From contig JAADDG010000094.1 of the NCBI GenBank assembly GCA_013154075.1, positions 1-30,438 of the forward strand: DNA of 30,438 nt, given 5' to 3'. Of this stretch, positions 14,969 through 24,278 are shown piece after piece. Under the pieces are notes generated by a model, which saw only the letters and a list, made by a program, of their open reading frames with translations, was not told the DNA's origin and did not search any database. Position 1 is the stretch's first letter; each line of letters opens with the position of its first letter. Made by a program: the position numbers and the translations under genes. This stretch comes from Campylobacterota bacterium (GTDB lineage: Bacteria; Campylobacterota; Campylobacteria; Campylobacterales; JAADDG01).

Positions 14969-16143
14969 GCCAAAACTCTTTGCATTTCAGGCTCCCTAAA
15001 AGTATTTACCACATTGGTATAAATCGCCAAAGAGAGCCAAAAATATTTATCGTAAAAGATTCCCAAAGTAAATCCCATCACAAGATAAGCCAGAGTGGAA
15101 GCCTGCAGCCAGAAATAATCAGAATGTATTATTTGAAAATAGTGCGTTTTTAGTAAAATAAACAAAAACAATAAAAACGCGGTAAATGTCAAAGCTCCCG
15201 ATTCAGCAAAAAGCTTTACATAAATGTTATGAGCGGCTCTTGCACTCTCATCCAGATAACCTTTTCTTAAATATTTCGGATTGTGTTCGGCAAAAGCTCC
15301 CATTCCCACTCCGAACCAAAAATTGTGCTTTATCATCTCCCAACCGGCCTGCCACGACTTATATCTCATCTCGGCCGTCGCACTGGAGTGGGTTCTACCC
15401 ATAAAATCCTTAACGAGTTTAATATCCATCACATCGAATTTAATAAAAGCGATAACTATCACTATAGCCGCAAGCATAGATTTTATAGAGAGCAAAGCTT
15501 TCAAATTCTCTCTATATCTAACTAAGCCTATATAAAGCATCAAAACGATCAGCGTCAAAACGGCCGATTTAGATCCCGCCTTCAAAAGACCGTAAGCTCC
15601 GAAAACAAGAGAGGAGAGTAAAAAGGGAATATTTCTGTTTCTCGTATAAAGATAAACCGATAAAAATATGAAAGAGGCAACTTGTGCCGCAAATTCGTTA
15701 GGATCTCCCGTTCCACCGGTCGTTCTAAACGTCCAAGGAGAAATAGATTTATTAAAATAGCATATCACGATCGAACTCATAACCGAAAACCAAACGAAAT
15801 AGAGGACTTTTTCAATCTCTTTATAAAAAGCAAAATAATAAAAGATCACAAAAATCGCAATAATAAGATACATATTAGGTTCCAAATCGGTTCTTAGATC
15901 CCTAAGCTCCACTATAAGCATCGAAGCCGTAAGAAGAGTAAAAACTATCAAAAACGTCCGAGTGATTCCTGTTAGCGATTTGGCAAACCCCTCTATAATT
16001 CCCTTCATATTGGTAATTATGAAAATAACCATAATATTTTTCAAAATATTAGGACCAAATACGTCAACCATAAAGTTGTCGTTAAACATACTGAAAATAA
16101 AAATGAAGACTATAAAATCGTTAATTAGTTTTAGCGGCCGCAT
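14965..16143 (-). CDS. O-antigen ligase/polymerase family membrane protein (Wzy/WaaL-like)
   Basis: A 392-residue protein with about ten membrane segments and the Wzy_C-type periplasmic loop: RTHSSATAEMRYKSWQ, then GVGMGAFAEHNPKYLR, and the conserved His in RAAHNIYVKLFAESG. It either polymerises the flipped repeat units or ligates glycan to a carrier; which of the two cannot be decided from sequence, but the neighbouring Wzx, Wza and Wzc favour polymerisation. The start ATG has AAAGGAAATCGCTT upstream and overlaps the flippase by 23 bases; the end overlaps the glycosyltransferase by four. Confidence 0.83.
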   Translation of the reverse strand: MRPLKLINDFIVFIFIFSMFNDNFMVDVFGPNILKNIMVIFIITNMKGIIEGFAKSLTGITRTFLIVFTLLTASMLIVELRDLRTDLEPNMYLIIAIFVIFYYFAFYKEIEKVLYFVWFSVMSSIVICYFNKSISPWTFRTTGGTGDPNEFAAQVASFIFLSVYLYTRNRNIPFLLSSLVFGAYGLLKAGSKSAVLTLIVLMLYIGLVRYRENLKALLSIKSMLAAIVIVIAFIKFDVMDIKLVKDFMGRTHSSATAEMRYKSWQAGWEMIKHNFWFGVGMGAFAEHNPKYLRKGYLDESARAAHNIYVKLFAESGALTFTAFLLFLFILLKTHYFQIIHSDYFWLQASTLAYLVMGFTLGIFYDKYFWLSLAIYTNVVNTFREPEMQRVLA

Positions 16144-17410
16144 AAGCGATTTCCTTTCTTTTAACTCTACTTAAAACGATTTTTGCAAATACAAACTCGA
16201 CAAAAACTATCCAAAAGTTTATAAGAGCGAATCCCGCGATAGGATTGCAATCGAAAAAGAGTCTTACACTCAAAACTACCAAAATCAATCTAACTATATT
16301 TAACTTCAACTCTAACATATTATAATTAAAAGTCTTTGATAAAAGAGTAAAAAGGCTATAATACGAGATTAACATATTGGCAAAAATCAATATAAAAACA
16401 AAAATACTCGATTGATGAGTAAGGTATGAAGGTTTTATAATCTCTACTACCAAAGCCACTAAGAAAGAAAAAACAAAAGCGAACGGAAAATAATAAATTG
16501 CGTAAGATTTAATTTTTTTAACGTAATTTGAGATATTCTCTATATCGGAAATATTAAATTTGGAAATAAAATATGTTCTTATCGAAGTTACGAAAATCAG
16601 TATCAATCCCAAAAAACTCATAGCATATCCCAATTCCGCCAAAATAGAATACTCCTTCTTATCAGTCAGATACAAAATCAAATATCTGCTCGTATAGATA
16701 AACAACGCCCCTATAATATAACTTAAAAGAGAATAAGTTATATATTTCTTGACTCTGTAACCGAAAAAAGACAACTTTATTTTTCTTTTTATTATATCCA
16801 AAAGAACGGATATATTTCTTAAGTTCTCGGTAAAATTTCTAAAAAATACATATAAAAACGGAATTACAAAAAGATATAAGATTATCTCTTCCAAAGATTT
16901 GATTTTGTAATGAAAAATATAAACTAAAAGAATAATTCTAAAAATCAAAATAGCTATCGCATTTTGGAAAATGGCTTTTATATCCGATTTTGCTAAAAAA
17001 TAGCTTTTTAAAAATACCCAAGATAAAAGAGCCATAGCGGAAAAATAGATAAGATGAGTATCTACATCTATATCTTTTATATGTAAGATAGGTTCTATCA
17101 AATCCCCCAAAAACGTATAAGCGAACAAAATCATAATAAGATAGATGAATGTTTGAAAAAGTGCGTTGATTACGTCCGAAATGGCATAAAGCTGTCTGAA
17201 TCTAAGAAAACTTACGGTAAGTCCGAATTCGAAAATAAATATCATAAGCATTATGACATTCAAAGCGGAAGAGAAGTGAGCCATGGAGATCTTATCCAAG
17301 ATATAAGGAACGGACAAAACCACCAAATAGGTGGAAAAGCTATAAATTATATTGGAAATAAGATAGATAAAACTCTCATGCCTCAATATCTTTAAAATTT
17401 TATCTTTCAT
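16121..17410 (-). CDS. Wzx-like polysaccharide flippase (MOP superfamily)
   Basis: A 429-residue very hydrophobic protein with about 12 membrane segments, starting MKDKILKILRHESFIYLISN. Pattern, size and position between galE and the polymerase suggest the oligosaccharide flippase that moves undecaprenyl-linked repeats across the inner membrane. No strongly diagnostic motif is seen, so the call relies on the predicted topology and the locus. It starts three bases after the galE stop and overlaps the next gene by 23 bases, so it is probably translationally coupled. Confidence 0.75.
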   Translation of the reverse strand: MKDKILKILRHESFIYLISNIIYSFSTYLVVLSVPYILDKISMAHFSSALNVIMLMIFIFEFGLTVSFLRFRQLYAISDVINALFQTFIYLIMILFAYTFLGDLIEPILHIKDIDVDTHLIYFSAMALLSWVFLKSYFLAKSDIKAIFQNAIAILIFRIILLVYIFHYKIKSLEEIILYLFVIPFLYVFFRNFTENLRNISVLLDIIKRKIKLSFFGYRVKKYITYSLLSYIIGALFIYTSRYLILYLTDKKEYSILAELGYAMSFLGLILIFVTSIRTYFISKFNISDIENISNYVKKIKSYAIYYFPFAFVFSFLVALVVEIIKPSYLTHQSSIFVFILIFANMLISYYSLFTLLSKTFNYNMLELKLNIVRLILVVLSVRLFFDCNPIAGFALINFWIVFVEFVFAKIVLSRVKRKEIAYAAAKTN

Positions 17411-17413
17411 TCA

Positions 17414-18394
17414 CTAAATTTTCTTTTCCCACTCATAGGCGGTTTTGCATATAAGAGCCAAATCGTCATATTTAGGGCTCCAACCGAGTTCTCTTTTGAT
17501 TTTTTCGTTTCCGGCTATCAAAACGGCGGGATCTCCCTCCCTCCTTTCGGTAATTTCGGCTTTAAAATCGACTCCCGTAACCTCTCTCATCGTATCTATA
17601 ACCTCTTTTACGCTAAAGCCGTGTCCATAGCCGCAATTAAATATATTGCTCTCTCTCTTCTCTACAAGATAATCCAAAGCCTTTAGATGGGCATCGGCCA
17701 AATCCTCTACATGAATATAATCTCTAATACAAGTACCGTCAGGAGTAGGATAATCGTCTCCGAAAATATACATCTTATCTCTTTTACCAAGAGCGGTTTC
17801 GGCAGCCACTTTTATAAGATGTGTCGCATCTTTGGTGGATTGGCCTATCTTTCCGTCAAGACTCGCACCCGCTACATTAAAATATCTCAACGCTATATAA
17901 TTAAAATCGTCATGAGCTTTAGAAGCATCTTTCAAAACGGTTTCGCTCATAAGCTTACTCATTCCGTAAGGATTTATGGGAGCTGTCGGAGACTCTTCGG
18001 TTATGGGCATTTTGGAGATATCGGGCTCGCCGTAAACGGCGGCGGTAGATGAAAAAACGAAATTGTTTACGCCGTATTTTACGCAAAGTCTTATCAAATT
18101 GGCCGTGTTTGCGGTATTATTCAGATAATATTTCAAAGGATTCGTAACGCTTTCGGGCACGATCAAACTCGCCGCGAAATGTATAACGGCATCAAATTTT
18201 TTGGCTTTGAAAATCCCCTCTATCTCATCAAAATTACTCAAATCGGCTTCTATAAAATCCCCGTATAAAACGGACTCTCTAAAACCGGTAACCAAACTAT
18301 CCAAAACGGTCAAATTATGCTCGGTATTTTCACCAAGCTGCTTTACTACATGAGATCCTATATAGCCCGCTCCGCCCGTTATCAAAATCTCCAT
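17414..18394 (-). CDS. galE: UDP-glucose 4-epimerase
   Basis: Interconverts UDP-glucose and UDP-galactose (or the N-acetyl forms), supplying sugar for the locus. From the ATG at 18394, 326 residues: NAD-binding GGAGYIGSH (7-15), VFSSTAAVYG (113-122), catalytic Tyr143 and Lys147 in NPYGMSKL, and RYFNVAGASLDGKIGQ. The ATG has AAGGGA about eight bases upstream; a TTG two codons earlier is less likely. It follows a likely promoter and directly precedes the flippase. Whether the N-acetyl sugar is used cannot be seen. Confidence 0.94.
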   Translation of the reverse strand: MEILITGGAGYIGSHVVKQLGENTEHNLTVLDSLVTGFRESVLYGDFIEADLSNFDEIEGIFKAKKFDAVIHFAASLIVPESVTNPLKYYLNNTANTANLIRLCVKYGVNNFVFSSTAAVYGEPDISKMPITEESPTAPINPYGMSKLMSETVLKDASKAHDDFNYIALRYFNVAGASLDGKIGQSTKDATHLIKVAAETALGKRDKMYIFGDDYPTPDGTCIRDYIHVEDLADAHLKALDYLVEKRESNIFNCGYGHGFSVKEVIDTMREVTGVDFKAEITERREGDPAVLIAGNEKIKRELGWSPKYDDLALICKTAYEWEKKI

Positions 18395-18424
18395 TAACAA
18401 ATCCCTTCAAAATTTTTGGCTGAA

Positions 18425-18430
18425 ATTATA
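18425..18430 (-). promoter_or_regulatory. Promoter of galE segment
   Basis: A perfect TATAAT on the minus strand in TTTATTATAATTT, about 30 bases before the galE ATG and just past the stop of the SDR gene. It would give an internal start in the locus with a short leader. No -35 is evident. Confidence 0.45.
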
Positions 18431-18444
18431 ATAAATTTTTTATT

Positions 18445-19428
18445 TTATATAGCTGAATTAACGTTTACCTCTTTTTTATCCAAAAATTCGCTTCTAACCA
18501 TTCTCCTAAGCCCCTCTTCCAAAGAGTAGGCAGGTTTAAAACCGCTCTCTTGAAGTCTCTTTGTCGATATCGTAGTATCTGCGGCGAACTTTTTGATTCT
18601 AATAGAGCTTATAGGAAATTTCTTTCCTGTAATAAGAGATAGAAGATCGAAAGCGTAACCTCCCAAAAGACCGACAAAATAAGGAACTTTGAATTTTACT
18701 TCCCCTTTGCCCATCTCGTTTCTTATTATATTTACTATCTCTATACCTTTAAGATCGGGTTTATCGGCAAAATTATAAAGAGTGAGCCCCTCTTTCGCAT
18801 CTATCATTTCGGATAAGAGTTTCGCTATATTCCCGACATATCCCATCGATTTCTTATTCTCCCCGCTTCCGACCATTATAAATTTATCGAGATAGATCTG
18901 CCTCATCAAATTATAAACGTTTCCTCTGTTATTCTCTCCAAAAATCACACAAGGACGAATGATCACCAAAGAGTTCTCGGGCGATTTCTCCTGCCATTTT
19001 CTAAAGATCTTCTCCGCTTCATACTTCGTTCTGCCGTATTCGTTGAAAGGCTGAGCATCGAAAGTTTCATCCGGTTCCCCTCTATTCAATCCGTAAATGG
19101 CCACCGAACTTGTAAAAATTATCTTTTTTATTCCGTTTGCTTCCGCCGCTTTGACCACATTTTCGGCTCCCCCTACGTTTACCTCTTCGTAAAGAGATAT
19201 GGGGGTTACGTTATCCGCGTGCTCCGCCGCGAGATTGTAAATAACATCCATCCCTTCGCACGCTTTAGTTAAAGCCTTTTCATCTCTTACGTCGCCTAAC
19301 GTAACCAACTGCGGATATTTTTCGCTATCTCTTTTATCAAAGATAGTAACCTCATGCCCGTTTTTCAAAAGCTCGTCAATTAGCCTTGTCCCTATAAATC
19401 CGCTTCCTCCGGTAACTAATACTTTCAA
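18445..19428 (-). CDS. NAD-dependent epimerase/dehydratase (extended SDR)
   Basis: A 327-residue extended short-chain dehydrogenase: GGSGFIG (7-13), IFTSSVAIYG (104-113), catalytic Tyr131 and Lys135 in EYGRTKYEAEK, and a helical C-terminus. It probably makes or reduces a nucleotide sugar; relatives next to a WecA-like enzyme and a GT4 are often 4-reductases for 2-acetamido-2,6-dideoxy sugars (as in WbpV-like proteins). That is inference. The start is TTG with AAGGGAG seven bases upstream, just past the stop of the GT4 gene. It is in the same operon as the upstream glycosyltransferase. Confidence 0.85.
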   Translation of the reverse strand: MKVLVTGGSGFIGTRLIDELLKNGHEVTIFDKRDSEKYPQLVTLGDVRDEKALTKACEGMDVIYNLAAEHADNVTPISLYEEVNVGGAENVVKAAEANGIKKIIFTSSVAIYGLNRGEPDETFDAQPFNEYGRTKYEAEKIFRKWQEKSPENSLVIIRPCVIFGENNRGNVYNLMRQIYLDKFIMVGSGENKKSMGYVGNIAKLLSEMIDAKEGLTLYNFADKPDLKGIEIVNIIRNEMGKGEVKFKVPYFVGLLGGYAFDLLSLITGKKFPISSIRIKKFAADTTISTKRLQESGFKPAYSLEEGLRRMVRSEFLDKKEVNVNSAI

Positions 19429-19439
19429 ACCGTTCTCCC

Positions 19440-20582
19440 TTATTTTGATGATAAAGTCTCTTCTACGATATCTTTGATCTTTCGAACCTGATCTTCTCTA
19501 ATAAAATTATCTTTAATAAATTCTCTATTTTTTTCGGAAATAGAAAATCCCCTATCTCTTACTTTCAACAAAGCCTCTTTCAAAGCCTCTTTATCATTAG
19601 GCTTTATGGAGTAGGCGTTTTCAAGTCTCTTTACGAATTCAGCCGCCACACCGACTCCCCCGTATATGATAGGAAGACCGGTGGAGGCATATTCGTAAAG
19701 CTTAGAAGGCATAGCCGAAGAGAAGTTGGAATCAAGCTGCGCATATAAAACGGAGGAGTTTTCATAATAATCCAAAATCTCTCTCCACGATTTCTTACCG
19801 ATCATATTAACGTTTTTAATATCGAACTTTTCGCAATACTCTTTTAATTCATCATACTCGGCACCGTCGCCTATTATATTAAACTCCATATCTTCAAGTT
19901 CTCTCGCACACTCGATCAAAACCCTCAAATTTTGGGCTATACCGATATTTCCCACATAGGTGACCGTAAACTTTTTAGGCTCTTTGAGTGGAAGAGAAGA
20001 TAGTATCTCATATTTTTCCCTCTCTATTCCGTTAGGAATAATGGCAACATTCTTTACCTTTACATGAGAAGTTAACCATTTTTTTTCATTTTCATTCGTA
20101 ACAATAACAAAATTATACTTTTTTATACTTGAAATCATCAAACCTCTTAAAAAAGACTTAACACTTTTTTGAAAAAAGCTCTCCTGTGCCAAATACTCCC
20201 ACACAAGATCTCTAATATCGAGAATCTTCTTATCTTTTATCAAAAAAGCGACAAAAGGAATCATAAACATATAAGGAGCGGTGGCGATGGTAAGATCGCA
20301 TTTTTTCGTTTTAGCTAAATTAATCAATTTAAATATATGCTTCATTTCGTGGAGGGCTCTTTTTACAAAATTCTTTTGATCGAAATCCTCTTGATTTAGA
20401 TAATAAACGGTGGAATTACCGCTATACTTCATAGAATCCACCCTCTTTTGACCCTTCTCACCTAAAGCGAAAATATTCACTTTATAAAATTTCTCAAGTT
20501 CCTTTACGTAAGTTACCACTCTATTCGTAGCGGCCGTATTTTCGGGCAAAAAGTGAGTAGTTAAAAAATTGATTGTTTTCAC
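19440..20582 (-). CDS. GT4-type glycosyltransferase (WbuB-like)
   Basis: A 380-residue GT-B protein. The N-terminus MKTINFLTTHFLPENTAATNR and DIRDLVWEYLAQ (122-133) resemble WbuB-like transferases of N-acetylfucosamine or related sugars. The C-terminal motif is QLDSNFSSAMPSKLYEYASTG with Lys and Glu of the sugar-nucleotide site. Start is GTG with AAGGA upstream, downstream of a strong promoter. It opens the polysaccharide locus and is linked to the SDR gene 11 bases on. The donor is inferred only weakly. Confidence 0.87.
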   Translation of the reverse strand: MKTINFLTTHFLPENTAATNRVVTYVKELEKFYKVNIFALGEKGQKRVDSMKYSGNSTVYYLNQEDFDQKNFVKRALHEMKHIFKLINLAKTKKCDLTIATAPYMFMIPFVAFLIKDKKILDIRDLVWEYLAQESFFQKSVKSFLRGLMISSIKKYNFVIVTNENEKKWLTSHVKVKNVAIIPNGIEREKYEILSSLPLKEPKKFTVTYVGNIGIAQNLRVLIECARELEDMEFNIIGDGAEYDELKEYCEKFDIKNVNMIGKKSWREILDYYENSSVLYAQLDSNFSSAMPSKLYEYASTGLPIIYGGVGVAAEFVKRLENAYSIKPNDKEALKEALLKVRDRGFSISEKNREFIKDNFIREDQVRKIKDIVEETLSSK

Positions 20583-20644
20583 TTGATTCCTTTAAATTAT
20601 TTCTTTATTTAATCTTAAAATATCATTAAACATAAAATTAGATG

Positions 20645-20672
20645 ATTATAACAAATTATTTTTTATAGTAAA
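20645..20672 (-). promoter_or_regulatory. Promoter of polysaccharide operon
   Basis: Best promoter match in the window: TTTACT (20667-20672) and TATAAT (20645-20650) with a 16-base spacer and TG one base upstream of the -10 (TGTTATAAT). A start near 20638 gives a leader of about 55 bases before the GTG at 20582. It probably drives the glycosyltransferase-to-heparinase genes. Confidence 0.7.
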
Positions 20673-20753
20673 TTTAAAACAATTTTTCCTATTTACTATT
20701 TTATTCTTAATAATATCGTAAAATGGTGAAAAAAATGAAGAGGAAAAGAGATT

Positions 20754-20772
20754 TTTCCCCAAAAAGGGGAAA
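20754..20772 (-). terminator. Stem-loop after tkt
   Basis: A perfect 7-bp stem TTTCCCC / GGGGAAA with a five-base loop lies 15-33 bases beyond the tkt stop. The tail on the minus strand (AATCTCTTTTCCTCTTC) is T-rich but not a clean run, so termination is likely rather than certain. Confidence 0.5.
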
Positions 20773-20787
20773 GGTAAAAAAAGATGG

Positions 20788-22731
20788 TTACTTTATGAGA
20801 TTTTTTGCTCTGTTTTTAATACTTTCTATCGTAAATCCGAAATGTTTGAAAAGATCGCCGGCTTTTCCGCTCGCTCCAAAACTTTTCATACACAAAACGT
20901 CATCGGCATATCTATACCACTCTATTCCGCTTGCGGCCTCCACGGCCAAAACTTTGGTATTGGGATCAATCACTTGCTCTATATACTCTTTTGGCTGCTC
21001 GTTAAAAAGCTCTAAACACGGAACGCTTACGATATTCGCATTGATTCCCTCGTTTTCAAGATGACATCCGGCCATCAAAGAGGGCATCACTTCGCTTCCG
21101 CTGGCAATGATCGTAATTTTTGCGTTTTCTCTCTTTTTGATAAGATAACCGCCGTTTTTCACGCTTCCGAAATCTCTTTTCGGTTTCAAAGTTCTAAGTT
21201 TCTGTCTGCTTAGCACAAAACCGCAAGGAGCGTCCAACTCCAACGCAACCTTCCAGCACTCCACATTCTCACTCGCATCCGCGGGTCTGAAAGTATAGAA
21301 ATTGGGAAGAGCTCTAAATTGGCTCAAATGCTCTATCGGCTGATGAGTGGGACCGTCCTCTCCCACACCGATACTATCATGAGTCCAAATAAAATAGTGC
21401 TTCGCTTTCATCAAAGCCGCAAGTCTTACGGCCGGTTTCATATAGTCGCTGAAAACAAAAAAAGTAGCGCTATAGGGAATCACCAAACCATACAAAGCCA
21501 TGGCGTTGCAAATAGCGCCCATCGTATGCTCTCTGATTCCGAAATGAAAATTTCTTCCATTTGGAAAATCTCCCATATTCTCCAAGTAGGTTTTATTAGA
21601 AGGAGCGAGATCCGCGCTTCCTCCCAAAAATCCCGGCACGGCTCTGGCTATCGCATTCAAAATCTTATGGTTGCTATCTCTCGTAGCGATCTCTTTATCA
21701 GCTTCAAACTGAGGCCAAGAGATTCTTGAAAAATCAGGATTTTGCAATGCTTCAAGCGCTTCGTTCTGCTCTATCAAAGGAGCCTCTTTCAAAAGCTTCT
21801 TCCACTCTCTTTCATAAAGCTCCCCTTTTTCTTTGGCACATCTGAATCTAAGAAGGACATCTTCGGGCACATAAAAGCTCTTATCTTCAGGAAAACCTGC
21901 AGCTTTTTTGGAAGCTCTTATTACCTCTTCTCCCAAAGGGGCTCCGTGGGTGTGGGGATCTCCCTCTACTCCAACAGCTCCTTTGGCTATGGTGGTATGA
22001 GCGATGATAATCACCGGTTTGCCTTTGATCTCTTTTGCAACGGAGATTTTTTTCTCTATATCTTCGTAATCGTGCCCGTCACACTCTAAAACTTCCCAAT
22101 TTTGGGCTTTGAATCTATCCTTTACGCTCTCGTTCCAAGCGATGGAGGTATCGCCCTCTATCGTTATATGATTCGAATCGTAAATCAATATAAGATTATC
22201 AAGAGCGAATCTTCCAGCCAGAGCACAAGCTTCGTAGCTTATCCCCTCTTCCAGATCTCCGTCACCGCAAAAGCAGTAAACTTTGTGATCTATTAGTTTG
22301 GCCGTTTCGCTGTTTACGATATTTTGGACATACTTCTCAGCCATAGCGAAACCTACGCTGTTTGCCACTCCCTGTCCCAAAGGACCGGTGGTTATCTCCA
22401 CTCCCGGCACTTCGCCGTACTCCGGATGTCCCGGCGTTTTGCTTCCAAGCTGTCTGAAATTTTTCAAATCCTCCATCGATATATCGTAACCGGTCAAATA
22501 GAGCCACGAATAGATCATAGCCGAAGCGTGTCCGCCGCTAAATACGACTCTATCTCTATTTAGCCATTTTGGATTGTTCGGATTGTGTCTGATATGATGA
22601 CTCAAAACGGTAAGTACGTCGGCCAAACCGAAACACACTCCCGGATGTCCGCTGTTTGCCTTTTGAATCATATCCGCAGATAAAAATCTAATGGTATTTG
22701 CCATTTTGGCAAGCATTTGCTTATCTTCCAT
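20788..22731 (-). CDS. tkt: Transketolase
   Basis: A 647-residue thiamine diphosphate enzyme moving two-carbon units between sugar phosphates in the non-oxidative pentose phosphate pathway. Three domains: the PP domain with SGHPGVCFGLADVL (26-39), TTGPLGQGVANSVG (112-125) and the ThDP-metal motif GDGDLEEGISYE; the pyrimidine domain with GIREHTMGAI and HDSIGVGEDGPTHQP; and the C-terminal domain. The ATG has AAGGA eight bases upstream and sits 11 bases beyond ispA, so the pair is co-transcribed. It is the last gene of its operon. Confidence 0.97.
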   Translation of the reverse strand: MEDKQMLAKMANTIRFLSADMIQKANSGHPGVCFGLADVLTVLSHHIRHNPNNPKWLNRDRVVFSGGHASAMIYSWLYLTGYDISMEDLKNFRQLGSKTPGHPEYGEVPGVEITTGPLGQGVANSVGFAMAEKYVQNIVNSETAKLIDHKVYCFCGDGDLEEGISYEACALAGRFALDNLILIYDSNHITIEGDTSIAWNESVKDRFKAQNWEVLECDGHDYEDIEKKISVAKEIKGKPVIIIAHTTIAKGAVGVEGDPHTHGAPLGEEVIRASKKAAGFPEDKSFYVPEDVLLRFRCAKEKGELYEREWKKLLKEAPLIEQNEALEALQNPDFSRISWPQFEADKEIATRDSNHKILNAIARAVPGFLGGSADLAPSNKTYLENMGDFPNGRNFHFGIREHTMGAICNAMALYGLVIPYSATFFVFSDYMKPAVRLAALMKAKHYFIWTHDSIGVGEDGPTHQPIEHLSQFRALPNFYTFRPADASENVECWKVALELDAPCGFVLSRQKLRTLKPKRDFGSVKNGGYLIKKRENAKITIIASGSEVMPSLMAGCHLENEGINANIVSVPCLELFNEQPKEYIEQVIDPNTKVLAVEAASGIEWYRYADDVLCMKSFGASGKAGDLFKHFGFTIESIKNRAKNLIK

Positions 22732-22742
22732 GCAATTTGTCC

Positions 22743-23600
22743 TTATTTGAAATATTTATTTACGATATCTTGAAGTCTGTTTCGAAGCGAAGGTTTTAAA
22801 TCGGATAGTTTATCTTCTATAATCTCTATCATCTCTCTTTTTTTCTCTTTAGCTCCCTCTATTGTGAAAAGATTTACAAATGAATTTTTTTGAGTATCGT
22901 TATTTGTAGGTTTGCCTATCTCCGCGCTATCCTTGGTAGCGTCTATCAAATCATCCTCTATCTGAAACAAAAGTCCCAAATCCAAACCTATATCATAAAG
23001 AAGGTTTTGAATATCTTTGGAAGTGTTTGAGATAATCGCCCCCATTTTCAAGCTTGCCGCTATGAGTTTGGCCGTTTTGTGGATATGAAGAAATTTCAGT
23101 TTTTCAAAATCAAGCTTTTGATTTTCAAAATAGCAATCAATCGCCTGTCCCAAAACCATACCGTTTAAGCCCGCATTCAAAGAAAGCTCTTTTGCAAGTT
23201 CCACTTTGATATCGGAGCTCAAAGGAGCAGAAGCAATGAGATAGAAAGCGTGCGTGTTGAGTGCGTCCCCTACCAAAACGGCGGTTACTTCATCGTAAGT
23301 TACGTGAAGAGTGGGATGGCCTCTTCTAAGATCGGCATCGTCGAAAATAGGCAAATCGTCATGAATGAGAGAATAGGTATGGATATATTCTATCGCTGCC
23401 GCGGGAGCGAAAGCGTTTTTTAGCAAAAGAGGCTCATAACTATCCACTACGCTTAATAGAAGATAGGGTCTAAACCTCTTGCCTCCCGCTTTGAGCATCT
23501 CCGTCAAAGCTTTGTCAAAGTAGGGATGAAAGCTCTTAGCTTCCGGTAAATTGTCTATAAGATATTTTTCAAATTCCAAAAGGATGGTATCTTCTTTCAA
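22743..23600 (-). CDS. ispA: Polyprenyl synthetase, farnesyl diphosphate synthase type
   Basis: Condenses isopentenyl diphosphate with allylic diphosphates to make C15 (possibly C20) prenyl chains. The 285-residue protein has the first Asp-rich motif DDLPIFD (81-87), with LRRGHPTLH following, and the second DDLID (216-220). SLIHDD and the insert between the Asp motifs match the bacterial FPPS (IspA) type. The start codon is TTG, with GGAAGG upstream. It follows ybaB by six bases. Chain length cannot be stated with certainty. Confidence 0.93.
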   Translation of the reverse strand: MKEDTILLEFEKYLIDNLPEAKSFHPYFDKALTEMLKAGGKRFRPYLLLSVVDSYEPLLLKNAFAPAAAIEYIHTYSLIHDDLPIFDDADLRRGHPTLHVTYDEVTAVLVGDALNTHAFYLIASAPLSSDIKVELAKELSLNAGLNGMVLGQAIDCYFENQKLDFEKLKFLHIHKTAKLIAASLKMGAIISNTSKDIQNLLYDIGLDLGLLFQIEDDLIDATKDSAEIGKPTNNDTQKNSFVNLFTIEGAKEKKREMIEIIEDKLSDLKPSLRNRLQDIVNKYFK

Positions 23601-23606
23601 AAATCT

Positions 23607-23918
23607 CTACCTTCCAAGAGGGCCGAGTTTCCCAAGCATCTGCATAGCCATATTTTTCTTGTCGTCCTCGACCATTTTCAATACGTCATTTACCGCACTA
23701 ATCAACAAAATCTGCATCGAATCCTTATCCTCAAGAAGAGAGTCGTCTATATCTATATCTATTATCTCGCCTTTGCCGTTTGCGGTGACTTTGACGAGTC
23801 CTCCGCCGCTTTTGGCGGTGAACTCCTTGTTTTCTAAATCTTCTTGAAGTTTTTTGGCCTCTTCTTGAGCCTTTTCAAACATTTTACCCATTTGGGAGAG
23901 ATCAAGTTTATCAAACAT
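23607..23918 (-). CDS. YbaB/EbfC family nucleoid-associated protein
   Basis: A 103-residue protein: a charged helix (about 10-35), the GGGLVKVTANGKGEIIDIDID strand region (38-58) and a helical end. The YbaB/EbfC family forms dimers that bind DNA; in the cell it is thought to influence nucleoid structure and gene expression. Its ATG lies inside the panD stop region (ATGTTTGA, 8-base overlap), so it is coupled to panD. Confidence 0.92.
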   Translation of the reverse strand: MFDKLDLSQMGKMFEKAQEEAKKLQEDLENKEFTAKSGGGLVKVTANGKGEIIDIDIDDSLLEDKDSMQILLISAVNDVLKMVEDDKKNMAMQMLGKLGPLGR

Positions 23919-24276
23919 AGTCTAAAATCTCATCTATTTTATTGTTTTCGCCGACCAAAACCACAGCCGGCTTAAATTTGTCCGCCTCGTCGATATCTAC
24001 AAGAGTATAGGCAATAATTATGATCTTGTCTCCTATCTCTGCTTTTCTTGCGGCGGCTCCGTTTAGGCAAATATCTCTTTTGCCTCTCTCGCCTTTTATT
24101 ACGTAGGTAGAGAATCTCTCGCCGTTATTGATATTGACGATATCGACTTTCTGGCCTACTTTCAATTTGGCTTTTTCCATAAGCTCCTCGTCTATCGTGA
24201 TGGAGCCTACGTAGTTTAGATTAGCGTCTGTTACGGTTGCCCTATGGATTTTACTATAGAGCATCTCAATTTGCAT
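23911..24276 (-). CDS. panD: Aspartate 1-decarboxylase
   Basis: Makes beta-alanine for pantothenate and coenzyme A. The ATG at 24276 is preferred over an in-frame upstream one because it places the self-cleavage pair exactly at Gly24-Ser25 (YVGSITID), as in E. coli; the protein then has 121 residues. It has the expected KIHRATVTDANLNY segment (9-22) and the pyruvoyl-forming serine. The ATG has AAAGGC upstream and follows the ferredoxin-like gene after two bases. The protein is a pro-enzyme that cleaves itself into alpha and beta chains. Confidence 0.96.
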   Translation of the reverse strand: MQIEMLYSKIHRATVTDANLNYVGSITIDEELMEKAKLKVGQKVDIVNINNGERFSTYVIKGERGKRDICLNGAAARKAEIGDKIIIIAYTLVDIDEADKFKPAVVLVGENNKIDEILDYV

Positions 24277-24278
24277 TT

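Noticed and set aside
18392..18400. TTG at 18400 as the galE start
   Set aside because: The ATG at 18394 has a better-placed AAGGGA, and the NAD-binding strand begins immediately after it.
20754..20772. The tkt hairpin as a mobile element end or attachment site
   Set aside because: A short stem 15 bases past a stop codon fits a terminator; no direct repeats, integrase or transposase gene is near.
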